Origin: Neisseria sicca
GTDB lineage: Bacteria > Pseudomonadota > Gammaproteobacteria > Burkholderiales > Neisseriaceae
Length of the DNA: 64,000 bases
NCBI RefSeq assembly: GCF_017753665.1
Contig: NZ_CP072524.1
Span: forward strand, 992,001 to 1,056,000
Direction: 5' to 3'
This document shows positions 16,806 through 25,120 of this stretch, piece by piece; position 1 is the stretch's first letter; every line of letters starts with the position of its first letter. Both the position numbers and the translations under genes were made by a program. Below the pieces are notes generated by a model. The model did no database searches, was not told the DNA's origin, and saw only the letters and a list, made by a program, of their open reading frames with translations.

Positions 16806-17525
16806 ATGAGACGCCAGATTATCCTTGATACCGAAACCACCGGCCTTTACGCCGAAAACGGCGACCGCTTGGTCGAGTTTGCAGGACTGGAAATGGTCAA
16901 CCGCCAAATGACCGGAAGCTTCCTGCATCTTTATGTCCATCCCGAGCGCGATATGCCTGAAGAAGCCGCACGCGTACACGGGCTGACGATTGACGTTTTG
17001 GAAGAGAAAAACGCTCCGCCGTTTGCAAAGGTCGGACAGGAAATCAGCGAATTTATCCGTGGAGCGGAATTGATTATCCACAATGCAAAATTCGACGTAG
17101 GCTTCTTAAATATGGAATTCCGCCGTATGGGTCTGCCCTCCGTTGAAGAGCTTGGCTGCGAGATTACGGATACGCTGGCAATGGCGCGTGAAATGTTTCC
17201 TGGGCAAAAAGCCAGCCTGGATGCCTTGTGCAACCGCCTCTCCATCGATAAAAGCAAACGCGTACTGCATGGTGCTTTAATCGACTGCGAACTTTTAGGC
17301 GAAGTTTATTTGGCGATGACGCGCCAACAATTCGACTTAATGGGTGGAGAAGGTGAAGAAGAAACAAAAGAAGACAAACCTGTCATCATCGCCGAAACAA
17401 AACGTTCGTCGCGCTTAAAAATCATCAAAGCCAATTCTGAAGAGCTTGCAGAACACGAAAAATATCTCGACGCGCTAGGAGAAGCCTGCATATGGAGACG
17501 GACAGCCGCGGGAGAGAATGTATGA
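16806..17525 (+). CDS. dnaQ: DNA polymerase III epsilon subunit, 3'-5' proofreading exonuclease
   Basis: This 239-residue DEDDh exonuclease has ExoI ILDTETTG (Asp8, Glu10), ExoII IIHNAKFDVGFLN and ExoIII HGALIDCELL. The C-terminal third is the charged linker and the short tail that binds the polymerase subunit. The start at 16806 has GGAG six bases upstream; the frame is open to 16755 but without a ribosome site. Its TGA overlaps the ATG of ispD by four bases, so the two genes are translationally coupled, an unusual pairing of replication and isoprenoid synthesis. Confidence 0.92.
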   Translation: MRRQIILDTETTGLYAENGDRLVEFAGLEMVNRQMTGSFLHLYVHPERDMPEEAARVHGLTIDVLEEKNAPPFAKVGQEISEFIRGAELIIHNAKFDVGFLNMEFRRMGLPSVEELGCEITDTLAMAREMFPGQKASLDALCNRLSIDKSKRVLHGALIDCELLGEVYLAMTRQQFDLMGGEGEEETKEDKPVIIAETKRSSRLKIIKANSEELAEHEKYLDALGEACIWRRTAAGENV

Positions 17526-18211
17526 ACAGACAGCACATCGCCCTGATTCCCGCCGCAGGGGTCGGCACTCGCTTCGGTGCAGGCAAACCCAAACAATATA
17601 TCCGGATACACGGCAAAACCGTCTTAGAGCATACGGTTGCCATTTTTACACAGCATCCGCTTATCGACTTGGTCGCCATTGCTGTCTCACCTGATGATCC
17701 TTTCATTAATCATCTTCAGACGACCTCTGATAAGACAGTGATTTTCAACGTCGGAGGCAATACCCGGGCAGAAACCGTCCGTAATGGTGTGCAAACACTG
17801 ATAGAAAAGAAGTTGGCGGATAACCACGATAATATTTTGGTTCACGATGCCGCCCGCTGCTGCCTGCCCCACGATGCCCTGTCACGCCTGATTCAGGAAG
17901 CCGGAACAAAAGCAGAAGGCGGCATTTTGGCCATTCCCGCAGCCGACACCATCAAACGTTCCGATACCGACGGACAAATCCTGGAAACCGTACCCCGTAC
18001 AGACTTATGGCAGGCACAGACACCGCAACTTTTTCAAGCCGGATTATTGAATCGCGCCCTATCCGCCTCCGACTTAAACGGTATTACCGATGAAGCCTCT
18101 GCCGTAGAACAACTGGGCATAAGGCCTCTACTGGTACAGGGGGATATCCGCAATCTCAAATTAACCCTCCCTCAGGACGAATTTATTATACGGCTGCTTT
18201 TGAATACTTGA
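17522..18211 (+). CDS. ispD: 2-C-methyl-D-erythritol 4-phosphate cytidylyltransferase
   Basis: This 229-residue enzyme has the CTP-binding signature PAAGVGTRFGAGKPKQY at residues 10-26, and VHDAARCCL and ETVPRTDLWQAQTPQ later. It makes CDP-ME in the MEP pathway, which feeds the farnesyl diphosphate used by HpnCDE. The start at 17522 overlaps the dnaQ stop (ATGA). ispF, often next to ispD, is not present downstream; a DUS hairpin follows. An in-frame DUS-like segment near 17713 encodes HLQTTSD. Confidence 0.93.
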   Translation: MNRQHIALIPAAGVGTRFGAGKPKQYIRIHGKTVLEHTVAIFTQHPLIDLVAIAVSPDDPFINHLQTTSDKTVIFNVGGNTRAETVRNGVQTLIEKKLADNHDNILVHDAARCCLPHDALSRLIQEAGTKAEGGILAIPAADTIKRSDTDGQILETVPRTDLWQAQTPQLFQAGLLNRALSASDLNGITDEASAVEQLGIRPLLVQGDIRNLKLTLPQDEFIIRLLLNT

Positions 18212-18221
18212 ATAACCTCGA

Positions 18222-18272
18222 CAAAAAGGTCGTCTGAAAACCAGAATTTGGATTTTCAGACGACCTTTTTTC
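18222..18272. terminator. DUS hairpin after ispD
   Basis: AAAAAGGTCGTCTGAAAA pairs with TTTTCAGACGACCTTTTTT, with a T run on the plus strand and an A run on the other side, so it can act for ispD and, in reverse, for crcB. Confidence 0.8.
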
Positions 18273-18317
18273 GGTAAGCAGTAAAGCAACACTAGCAGGA
18301 CCTCGAATAGTTTTGCT

Positions 18318-18680
18318 TCATTTCAAACAATGGGCCAACCAAATGCCCGCTGCCGTCAATATAAACGAACCGCCGACATGGAGGCATACGGATAATGCAG
18401 CAGCTACCCACCGCCCCTCCTGCATCATAGCCACAGTCTCAAGGGAAAAAGAGGACAATGTGGTCAGACTGCCTAAGAAACCGGTAATCAACAGCAAACG
18501 CCATTGAGGATCTGCGACCCATTCGGCACAAAATCCGATAAGCAAAGCCCCTATCCAGTTTGCGGCCAGCGTCCCCCAGCCCAAAATCGGTGCAGCGGGA
18601 AGCAGCAAACCAAATATCCAACGCAATACTGCGCCGACAACCGCCCCTAGGGCAACCGGAAAAATATTTAAGAAGTTCAT
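18318..18680 (-). CDS. crcB: Fluoride channel CrcB/Fluc
   Basis: This 120-residue four-helix membrane protein has GAVVGAVLRW near the N-terminus, the GTLAANWIGALLIGF helix carrying the conserved Asn, and GFLGSLTTLSSFS, the break in helix 3 that binds Na+ and lines the pore. Fluc proteins work as antiparallel dimers that export fluoride. I took the ATG at 18680; a TTG two codons upstream is possible. No fluoride riboswitch is visible in the 200 bases upstream. Confidence 0.9.
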   Translation of the reverse strand: MNFLNIFPVALGAVVGAVLRWIFGLLLPAAPILGWGTLAANWIGALLIGFCAEWVADPQWRLLLITGFLGSLTTLSSFSLETVAMMQEGRWVAAALSVCLHVGGSFILTAAGIWLAHCLK

Positions 18681-18894
18681 AATCAAATTAAAGACAAACT
18701 GAAATTACCGTACGCAAGGTCGTCTGAAAATAAAAATACTGATTTCTCCAAGCTTTAACAGACATACTTGCTTAGATTGCAACCAAAGTTCAAATCGCTC
18801 TTACCAAAGGTAACGATAAAACTGAAATAAACGATGAGTGTTATAATAAGCAAATCGACACACCCGACAGGTCATCTGAAAAGGACTAATCGAC

Positions 18895-19458
18895 ATGCCC
18901 CAACGCGTCTTTATCGTACACGGTTTCGAAGGCAATCCGCACGGCAACTGGTTTGACTGGCTCTCGGCACAAGTCCGCGCCGCAGGTTTCCAAGCCGACG
19001 CGCTGGCGATGCCCAATCCCGAACGGCCGACGGTTTCTTCTTGGCAATTCGCCCTTGACCAACACATCGGCAAACCCGACGAAAATACTTTCTTAGTCGG
19101 GCACAGCCTAGGCTGCATCACCATTCTGCACTTCCTCAGCCGCCAACAGCCCGAAAAAATCGGCGGCTTGGTACTTACGGCAGGATTCGCCGATCCTTTG
19201 CCCCCGCTGCCCGCCCTAGACGGCTACATCAAAGGCGCAGCGCCGGAATTTGACATCCTGCGCAAAATTCAAATGCCCAAACACTGCATCGTCTCCGACG
19301 ACGACACCCACGTTCCGCCCGAATTGACCTTAAGTATGGCGGAAAAACTCAAAAGCCCCGTTACCCACATTGCCAAAGGCGGACACCTGATGGCATCCGA
19401 AGGCTTCACAGAACTGCCGCAAGCTTGGGAAGTGTTGAAACCGATGCTCACGGGCTAG
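18895..19458 (+). CDS. RBBP9/YdeN-family serine hydrolase
   Basis: This 187-residue alpha/beta hydrolase has VFIVHGFEGNPHGNW at the N-terminus, the nucleophile Ser71 in VGHSLGC, an acid in SDDDTHVP and the catalytic His in KGGHLM. The layout matches the small RBBP9/YdeN group, whose substrates are unknown. The ATG follows AAAGGACTAATCGAC. It precedes hpnC by about 100 bases on the same strand; a functional link is not evident. Confidence 0.85.
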   Translation: MPQRVFIVHGFEGNPHGNWFDWLSAQVRAAGFQADALAMPNPERPTVSSWQFALDQHIGKPDENTFLVGHSLGCITILHFLSRQQPEKIGGLVLTAGFADPLPPLPALDGYIKGAAPEFDILRKIQMPKHCIVSDDDTHVPPELTLSMAEKLKSPVTHIAKGGHLMASEGFTELPQAWEVLKPMLTG

Positions 19459-19562
19459 AAAATCAGCCGTCAAGCACTTCAAATTTCACATTACAAGGCA
19501 TCTGCCCGCCACAAAACGAATCGACATTCTATCACTTGCAACACCTGAATCCCGAATCCATC

Positions 19563-20378
19563 ATGTCAGTTAACCATTATGAAAATTTCCCCGTCGGCTC
19601 GCTCGTCATGCCGCACCGCCTGCGCAAGCCCACCCATGCCGTTTACGCTTTTGCGCGCACTGCTGACGACCTCGCCGATGAAGGCAATGCCAAGGCCGCT
19701 GAACGCTTGCGCGCTTTGGACGAACTCAAATCCGAACTTGACCGCATACAGCACGGCGAAACACCGTTGACCCCGCTAATGCAACGTTTGCAACGTGAAG
19801 CCATCGCTCCTTTCAAGCTGCCGCTGCAGCCGTTTTACGATCTTTTGTCCGCATTCAGTCAGGATGTTGTCAAATCCCGTTATCAGGATTTTGGCGACCT
19901 GATCGACTACTGCCGCCGTTCCGCCAATCCAATCGGACGCATTATGCTGCACCTTTACGGACAAACCGACGAAATCAGCATCGCCCAAAGTGACGGTATC
20001 TGCACCGCGTTGCAACTCATCAACTTTTGGCAAGATGTTGCCGTCGATTGGCAGAGAGGCCGTGTCTATATCCCGCAGGACGACTTGGAAAAATTCAAAG
20101 TAAGCGAAGCACAAATCGCCGAAGGCAAAGCGGATTTCGCGTTTCAAAGACTGATGTCGTATGAATGCAACCGCGCTTTCCAAATGCTCAAAGGCGGTTC
20201 GCCCTTGGGTAAAACGCTGAAAGGACGTTTGGGGTTTGAATTGCGGATGATTATTGTCGGCGGACAACTGATTTTGCAGAAACTGGACGGCTGCAAATAC
20301 GATGTGTTTGCACAACGCCCTGTTTTGGATAAGAAAGATTGGCTGATTATTCTGAAACGGGCATTCTTGAAGAAATAA
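19563..20378 (+). CDS. hpnC: Squalene synthase HpnC (hydroxysqualene synthase)
   Basis: This 271-residue enzyme starts MSVNHYENFPVGS, a typical HpnC beginning, and carries the Asp motif TADDLADE at residues 33-40 and the second, LINFWQDVAVDW. HpnC converts presqualene diphosphate to hydroxysqualene for HpnE. The frame stays open to 19425, but similarity begins only at 19563, although the ribosome site there is weak. It is 15 kb from hpnDE and in the opposite orientation, whereas hpnC, hpnD and hpnE are contiguous in many other bacteria. Confidence 0.9.
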   Translation: MSVNHYENFPVGSLVMPHRLRKPTHAVYAFARTADDLADEGNAKAAERLRALDELKSELDRIQHGETPLTPLMQRLQREAIAPFKLPLQPFYDLLSAFSQDVVKSRYQDFGDLIDYCRRSANPIGRIMLHLYGQTDEISIAQSDGICTALQLINFWQDVAVDWQRGRVYIPQDDLEKFKVSEAQIAEGKADFAFQRLMSYECNRAFQMLKGGSPLGKTLKGRLGFELRMIIVGGQLILQKLDGCKYDVFAQRPVLDKKDWLIILKRAFLKK

Positions 20379-20390
20379 AGCGACCGGAGC

Positions 20391-20446
20391 AAGAGGTCGT
20401 CTGAAAAGCAGCTTGAAGGCTTCAAGGCTGTTTTCAGACGACCTCA
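20391..20446. terminator. DUS hairpin after hpnC
   Basis: GAGGTCGTCTGAAAAGCAGC and its complement flank the loop, with the inner AGCAGCTTGAAGGC/GGCTGT part pairing imperfectly. Confidence 0.7.
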
Positions 20447-20486
20447 TCGCAGCCCTCTCATCAAATATGTATCTTGAAAAAATAGT

Positions 20487-20593
20487 TATAGTGGATTAGA
20501 TTTAAATCAGGACAAGGCGACGAAGCCGCAGACAGTACAAATAGTACGGCAAGGCGAGGCAACGCCGTACTGGTTTAAATTTAATCCACTATA
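20487..20593. repeat. Correia repeat enclosed element (CREE), 107 bp
   Basis: It runs from TATAGTGGATTA to TAATCCACTATA and contains the hallmark CAGGACAAGGCGACGAAGCC and GGCGAGGCAACGCCGTACTGG blocks. The length equals the short CREE class that lacks the internal 50 bp. The arms read TTAAATTTAAATC rather than the TTAACAAAAATC I recall from meningococcus. Confidence 0.9.
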
Positions 20594-20654
20594 GTTACCT
20601 TAGCCCCGTTTATAGCAATAGTACATCGCCAACCTAATCAATAATTTCAAATCG

Positions 20655-20713
20655 TAAAAATCATTCTCTTTGAACTTGGCAAGGCAACGGGCAACGCCCT
20701 ACCGGTTAAATCC
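20655..20713. repeat. Decayed CREE right half
   Basis: AATCATTCTCTTTGAACTTGG followed by GGCAACGCCCTACCGGTTAAATCC lines up with the inner and right part of a full-length CREE (TCTCTTTGAGCTAAGGCGAGG, then CAACGCCGTACTGGTTTTTG), but with several changes and no terminal arm. Confidence 0.5.
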
Positions 20714-20784
20714 TCCATAAGCTCATTGAATCAGGATATACATAAATCAAACGTCGTCTGAAAGCCTGACGGTTTTCAGACGAC

Positions 20785-21864
20785 GGCGGATTCGCATTTG
20801 AAGTGCAACTTTCCCTAACAGAAAAAGGCCAGTATGCGGTAGCATACGGCCTTTCCTGCAAGAAAGATTGCCATGAGCTACACACAACTGACCCAAGACG
20901 AACGATACCATATCCAATACCTGTCCCGCCACTGCACCGTCACAGAAATCGCCAAACAGCTTAACCGCCACAAAAGCACCATCAGCCGCGAAATCAGACG
21001 GCACCGCACCCAAGGGCAGCAATACAGTGCCGAAAAAGCACAGAAGCAGAGCCGGACTATCAAACAGCGTAAGCGAAAGCCCTATAAGCTTGATTCGCAG
21101 CTGATTCAACACATCGACACCCTTATCCGCCGCAAACTCAGTCCCGAACAAGTATGCGCCTACCTGCGCAAACATCACGGGATAACACTCCACCACAGCA
21201 CCATTTACCGCTACCTCCGCCAAGACAAAAGCAACGGCGGCACCTTGTGGCAACACCTCAGAATATGCAGCAAACCCTACCGCAAACGCTACGGCAGCAC
21301 ATGGACCAGAGGCAAAGTACCCAACCGTGTCGGCATAGAAAACCGACCCGCTATCGTCGACCGGAAAACCCGCATCGGCGATTGGGAAGCCGACACCATC
21401 ATCGGCAAAGATCAGAAAAGCGCATTATTGACCTTGGTCGAACGCGTTACCCGCTACACCATCATCTGCAAATTGGACAGCCTCAAAGCCGAAGACACTG
21501 CTCTGGCAGCCATTAGGGTATTAAGGGCACATAAAGCCAGAGTCCACACCATCACCATGGACAACGGTAAAGAATTTTACCAACACACCAAAATAGCCAA
21601 AGCATTGAAAGCGGAGACTTATTTTTGCCGCCCCTACCATTCTTGGGAGAAAGGGCTGAATGAGAACACCAACGGACTCATCCGACAATATTTCCCCAAG
21701 CAAACCGATTTCCGAAACATCAGCGATCGGGAGATACGCAGGGTTCAAGATGAGTTGAACCACCGGCCAAGAAAAACACTTGGCTACGAAACGCCAAGTG
21801 TTTTATTCTTGAATCTGTTCAAACCACTGATACACTAGTGTTGCACTTGAAATCCGAATCCAAG
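20785..21864 (+). mobile_element. IS30-family insertion sequence (IS1655-like), copy 1
   Basis: The 1080-bp element has ends GGCGGATTCGCATTTGAAGT and, reversed from the right, CTTGGATTCGGATTTCAAGT. It carries one transposase gene and an internal hairpin before it (AGGCC..GGCCT around 20827-20856). The left flank ends TTTTCAGACGAC, inside a DUS, and the right flank begins GTCGTTCG; the 3-bp flanks GAC/GTC differ by one base. Confidence 0.88.
20873..21838 (+). CDS. IS30-family transposase, copy 1
   Basis: This 321-residue transposase has an N-terminal helix-turn-helix with LTQDERYHIQYL and HKSTISREIRRH, and a DDE core with DWEADTIIG, TMDNGKEF and a closing GLNENTNGLIRQYF. The reading frame is intact. 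It differs from copies 2 and 3 at many residues, for example IRRHRTQGQQ against IKRHCIQGQQ, and stops earlier (FKPLIH). It is therefore an older or separately acquired copy. Confidence 0.92.
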   Translation: MSYTQLTQDERYHIQYLSRHCTVTEIAKQLNRHKSTISREIRRHRTQGQQYSAEKAQKQSRTIKQRKRKPYKLDSQLIQHIDTLIRRKLSPEQVCAYLRKHHGITLHHSTIYRYLRQDKSNGGTLWQHLRICSKPYRKRYGSTWTRGKVPNRVGIENRPAIVDRKTRIGDWEADTIIGKDQKSALLTLVERVTRYTIICKLDSLKAEDTALAAIRVLRAHKARVHTITMDNGKEFYQHTKIAKALKAETYFCRPYHSWEKGLNENTNGLIRQYFPKQTDFRNISDREIRRVQDELNHRPRKTLGYETPSVLFLNLFKPLIH

Positions 21865-21904
21865 GTCGTTCGATTTATGATCTATTGAAATGCCGGCGGT
21901 CAGC

Positions 21905-23314
21905 TTAAGCCGCAGCCTGCCGCCATTGTGCCAAAAGCTGCTTCAATACCTCAGGCTGATCGTGTCCATTGCGGATAGCGGCTTCCAACCATCTACAAGC
22001 TTCATCTGCATCATGCGCTATGCCCGTTCCGTTGAAATAAAGGCAGGCAAGATTATATTGCGCCATTGCATCATGGTTTAGTGCCGCTTTTTCGAACCAT
22101 TCTGCCGCTTTGGCATAATTCTGAGCCGTACCGTGTCCGTTGTAATACATCATACCCAAATTGGTCTGCGCCTTTCCATGACCCAATAAAGCCGAACGTT
22201 CATACAGCCTCAATGCCTCTAAATGATCAGGATGGCGGTTCAAACCATAATGCGCGGCAAACGCCTGCTGATAAAGTTGCTCTGCTTCCTGCTTCTTCAA
22301 GGCTTTTTCTTTTGCTTCGGCATATTCCTCGGGTTTATTGCCCAATGCAATATCGGCAAGCAGTTTCTGATGTGCCTGGATATTTCCTTTATCCGCTGCC
22401 TGACGGTAATAGCGCCGTGCCTTGATAGGATCGGGAACCACACCCAGACCATAACGGTAAATATCGCCCAAAATCCTTAGGGCTTCGGAATGCTGCTGTG
22501 CGGCTGCTTTTTCCGCATACGCATGAGCCTTGCCGGTATTGCGCTCCACCCATTTTCCCAATAGGTAAATTTCTGCCAATCTTACCTGTGCGTCGCTGCT
22601 GCCGCCTCTTGCCGCAGCCTTCAAACGGTGTATGGCCTCTTGCGGATCAGTTTCCAGCAGTAAATCCGCCAACATGGTTTGTGCGGCAGCAATCCCGCTA
22701 TCAGCGGCATGGCGCAGATGAATGATGGCAAGCTGCTTGTTCGGGTCGGTTCCCTGTCCCAATTTATATTGCAGTCCCAGCTGCCAATGTGCTGCAGGAA
22801 AATCCTGCTCCGCAGCTTGTCGGTAAAACAAATGTGCCTGAGCAAAATCGGGAGGCGAGGCATATTGATGGTGTTGCGCTAAAAAGTATAATGCCTGTGG
22901 ATGATGCTGAGCGGCAGCCATGTACGCCCATTGCAACGCCTCTTCATGCCGCCCACCGTCATGCAAACTCCGCATCAGTTTAAGCTGGGCATGGATGATA
23001 CCTTCTTCAGCCAGCTCCTTGTAAGCCGCCATCAATGTATTGAAAGGCATGCCTTGTGATTCTTGAATCTGGAGCAGATTGTATCGAGCATAAGGATGCC
23101 CGCTTCCCGCCGCCTGCTGCATCAGTCTGATACCTGCCTGCCTATCCGCCGAAATCCCTAAGCCCTGCAACAAACAGCCTGCCAGTTGAAACGCGGATTC
23201 CGCATGTCCGGCTTGCGCAGCCTGACGCAACAAAGGAACGGCTGCCTCAAAATCAGGAGGTGTCCTAGTCAGATGTGAAATTGCTTCCCTGTAAAATGTG
23301 TCAGCGGTATTCAT
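21905..23314 (-). CDS. Sel1-repeat protein
   Basis: This 469-residue soluble protein is built from about ten Sel1-like repeats of 36 residues, with units such as AQTNLGMMYYNGHGTAQNYA and AQYNLACLYFNGTGIAHDAD. There is no signal peptide or membrane segment, so it should be cytoplasmic. Sel1 proteins act as scaffolds; partners are unknown here. The gene is flanked by the IS30 copy and by ratA and has no operon partner. The start at 23314 lacks a clear ribosome site. Confidence 0.85.
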   Translation of the reverse strand: MNTADTFYREAISHLTRTPPDFEAAVPLLRQAAQAGHAESAFQLAGCLLQGLGISADRQAGIRLMQQAAGSGHPYARYNLLQIQESQGMPFNTLMAAYKELAEEGIIHAQLKLMRSLHDGGRHEEALQWAYMAAAQHHPQALYFLAQHHQYASPPDFAQAHLFYRQAAEQDFPAAHWQLGLQYKLGQGTDPNKQLAIIHLRHAADSGIAAAQTMLADLLLETDPQEAIHRLKAAARGGSSDAQVRLAEIYLLGKWVERNTGKAHAYAEKAAAQQHSEALRILGDIYRYGLGVVPDPIKARRYYRQAADKGNIQAHQKLLADIALGNKPEEYAEAKEKALKKQEAEQLYQQAFAAHYGLNRHPDHLEALRLYERSALLGHGKAQTNLGMMYYNGHGTAQNYAKAAEWFEKAALNHDAMAQYNLACLYFNGTGIAHDADEACRWLEAAIRNGHDQPEVLKQLLAQWRQAAA

Positions 23315-23541
23315 TTTTATAATCCGATTTGTCTAAAATGCGCCGGATAATTAATTTTTCTTGTTTTATGCTATACAAGCCAACCGGCGGCCAAGTCGCG
23401 CAAGTTTATCAGAATTTCGCCTTCCTGTTTATTCTATTATAATAATCATCTTATTATCAGATATATAACACGGTGAAGTGTCGTCTGAAAAAGACGGTAA
23501 ACTCGTTTATAATACGATTTTTCTTTCGGGCCGTTTTAACC

Positions 23542-23973
23542 ATGAAAAAGGTTGAAAAAAACGTATTGGTGCTGCACAGCGCAAAACAGATGTTCGACTT
23601 GGTCGATAAAGTTGAGGACTATCCAAACTTTCTCCCATGGTACAGTAAAACCGAGGTCATAGAGCGTAAAGATAAGGAACTCAAAGCACGGCTGTTCATG
23701 GACTATATGGGTGTGCGTCAATCTTTTGCGACACACAACCACAACATTCCCGGCTCGGAAATCCGTATGGACTTGCTGGAAGGCCCTTTTAAAACCTTAC
23801 GCGGTACATGGAAGTTTATCGATTTGGGCGGAGATATGTGTAAAATCGAATTTCGTTTGGAATATGATTTTTCCAATATGCTGCTTTCTACCGTCATTTC
23901 CCCCGTATTCAACCACCTTTCCGGTACGCTGGTCGACGCATTCGTCAAAGAGGCAGACAGACGCTATGCTTGA
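23542..23973 (+). CDS. ratA: RatA-family START-domain protein (Coq10-like)
   Basis: This 143-residue protein has the polyketide-cyclase/START fold pattern: VLVLHSAKQMFDLVDKVEDYPNFLPW at the N-terminus and TLVDAFVKEADRRYA at the end. E. coli RatA was reported to block 70S assembly, and the family is related to ubiquinone-binding Coq10. The start at 23542 is chosen because similarity begins at MKKVEKNV; the longer frame to 23473 has none. The stop overlaps the rnfH start by eight bases, the same pairing as in E. coli ratA-yfjF. Confidence 0.88.
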   Translation: MKKVEKNVLVLHSAKQMFDLVDKVEDYPNFLPWYSKTEVIERKDKELKARLFMDYMGVRQSFATHNHNIPGSEIRMDLLEGPFKTLRGTWKFIDLGGDMCKIEFRLEYDFSNMLLSTVISPVFNHLSGTLVDAFVKEADRRYA

Positions 23974-24241
23974 AATCGAAATTGTTTACGGAACGGCTGA
24001 AAAGCAGATATTACGCTCAATCCGCATTGAGCAAGGAGCAACCGCAAGGACGGCTGTGCTTCAAAGCGGCTTGGATAAAGATTTTCCTGAATTGGATTTG
24101 AATGCGGCTCCTTTGGGTATCTTTGGCAAAAGAGTCAAAGACGACGTTTTGCTGCGCGACCGAGACCGTATCGAGATATACCGCCCTTTACTGATTGACC
24201 CGAAAGAAGCAAGACGCAAACGGGTCGGCAAAACCCAATAA
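23966..24241 (+). CDS. rnfH: RnfH/RatB family ubiquitin-like protein
   Basis: This 91-residue beta-grasp protein reads MLEIEIVYGTAEKQ, then GIFGKRVKDDVLLRDRDRIEIYRPL and a basic tail with DPKEARRKRV, the UPF0125 signature. Its ATG lies within the end of ratA, so translation is coupled. Despite the name, there are no rnf genes nearby and RatB was not shown to be an antitoxin for RatA. Function unknown. Confidence 0.88.
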   Translation: MLEIEIVYGTAEKQILRSIRIEQGATARTAVLQSGLDKDFPELDLNAAPLGIFGKRVKDDVLLRDRDRIEIYRPLLIDPKEARRKRVGKTQ

Positions 24242-24250
24242 AATGCTTGA

Positions 24251-24292
24251 AAAGGTCGTCTGAAAACCGTTTGCTGTTTTCAGACGACCTCT
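24251..24292. terminator. DUS hairpin after rnfH
   Basis: AAAGGTCGTCTGAAAAC and GTTTTCAGACGACCT pair around a short loop, just before the pth ribosome site. Confidence 0.7.
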
Positions 24293-24307
24293 CTTTGAGG
24301 AAACACA

Positions 24308-24886
24308 ATGTCAAATAAAATCAAAATGATTGTAGGACTGGGAAATCCCGGTTCGGAATACGAACAAACGCGCCACAATGCCGGATTCTGGTTTATCGAC
24401 GAATTGGCATGGCAATATAAAGCCACTTTAAAAGAAGAAAAAAAATTCTTCGGCTCAGTAGCCCGCATCAGCATATCCGGCTCAGACTTATGGCTTTTAA
24501 AACCGGCAACATTTATGAACCGCTCCGGTCAAGCAGTAGCCGCGCTGGCGCAATTCTATAAAATCAAGCCCGAAGAAATACTGGTCGTCCATGACGAACT
24601 GGATATTCCGTGCGGTAGGATAAAATTTAAATTAGGTGGAGGAAACGGCGGTCATAACGGCTTAAAAGACATTCAGGCACGCTTGGGAACGCCTGATTTT
24701 TACCGCCTGCGCTTGGGTATCGATCATCCGGGAGACCGAAATCTGGTTGTCGGCTATGTCCTGAATAAACCTAGCCCGGAACACAGGCAGCAAATTGATG
24801 AAGCCATCAATAAATCATTAAAAGCCGTTCCCATGCTGTTAGCCGGAGAATGGGAAGAAGCCGTACGTTTTTTACACAGCAAATGA
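24308..24886 (+). CDS. pth: Peptidyl-tRNA hydrolase
   Basis: This 192-residue enzyme has GLGNPGSEYEQTRHNAG at residues 10-26 with Asn13 and catalytic His23, the VVHDELDIP segment with the assisting Asp, and GGGNGGHNGLKDI. It frees tRNA from stalled peptidyl-tRNA. The start follows TTGAGGAAACACA. It heads a probable three-gene unit with the next two genes, with a single DUS (24889-24901) in the 27-base gap. Confidence 0.95.
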   Translation: MSNKIKMIVGLGNPGSEYEQTRHNAGFWFIDELAWQYKATLKEEKKFFGSVARISISGSDLWLLKPATFMNRSGQAVAALAQFYKIKPEEILVVHDELDIPCGRIKFKLGGGNGGHNGLKDIQARLGTPDFYRLRLGIDHPGDRNLVVGYVLNKPSPEHRQQIDEAINKSLKAVPMLLAGEWEEAVRFLHSK

Positions 24887-24913
24887 CTTTCAGACGACCT
24901 TTGAGAGCAAACA

Positions 24914-25120
24914 ATGAATGAGCTTCTAGAATTAATTCAAACAGAATCTATCGGAACGGTAGAAGAAACACTGGACTTTTTCTTATACGAATGCAGCTTG
25001 GACGAAGCACCGACCATTGAAGAAGTCAAACTATGGCGTGATGAACTGGACAAACGGGGGGGTAAATTTATCCGTTTGTCCGCCATCTGCCAAAAATGGC
25101 TGGATGAGGAAATACAATGA
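24914..25120 (+). CDS. Small acidic protein of unknown function
   Basis: This 68-residue soluble protein contains LLELIQTESIGTVEETLDFF and LSAICQKWLDEEIQ. I do not recognise it. It lies between pth and a VanZ-like gene, and its TGA overlaps the next ATG by four bases, so it is very probably translated. Position suggests a Neisseria-specific conserved gene. Confidence 0.75.
   Translation: MNELLELIQTESIGTVEETLDFFLYECSLDEAPTIEEVKLWRDELDKRGGKFIRLSAICQKWLDEEIQ

Noticed and set aside
18681..18894. Fluoride riboswitch before crcB
   Set aside because: No match to the conserved pseudoknot core in the upstream region.
20785..20787. IS30 ends at GGATTC without the three outer bases
   Set aside because: Only including GGC and AAG makes the flanks of copy 2 an exact GAC duplication and restores the DUS.
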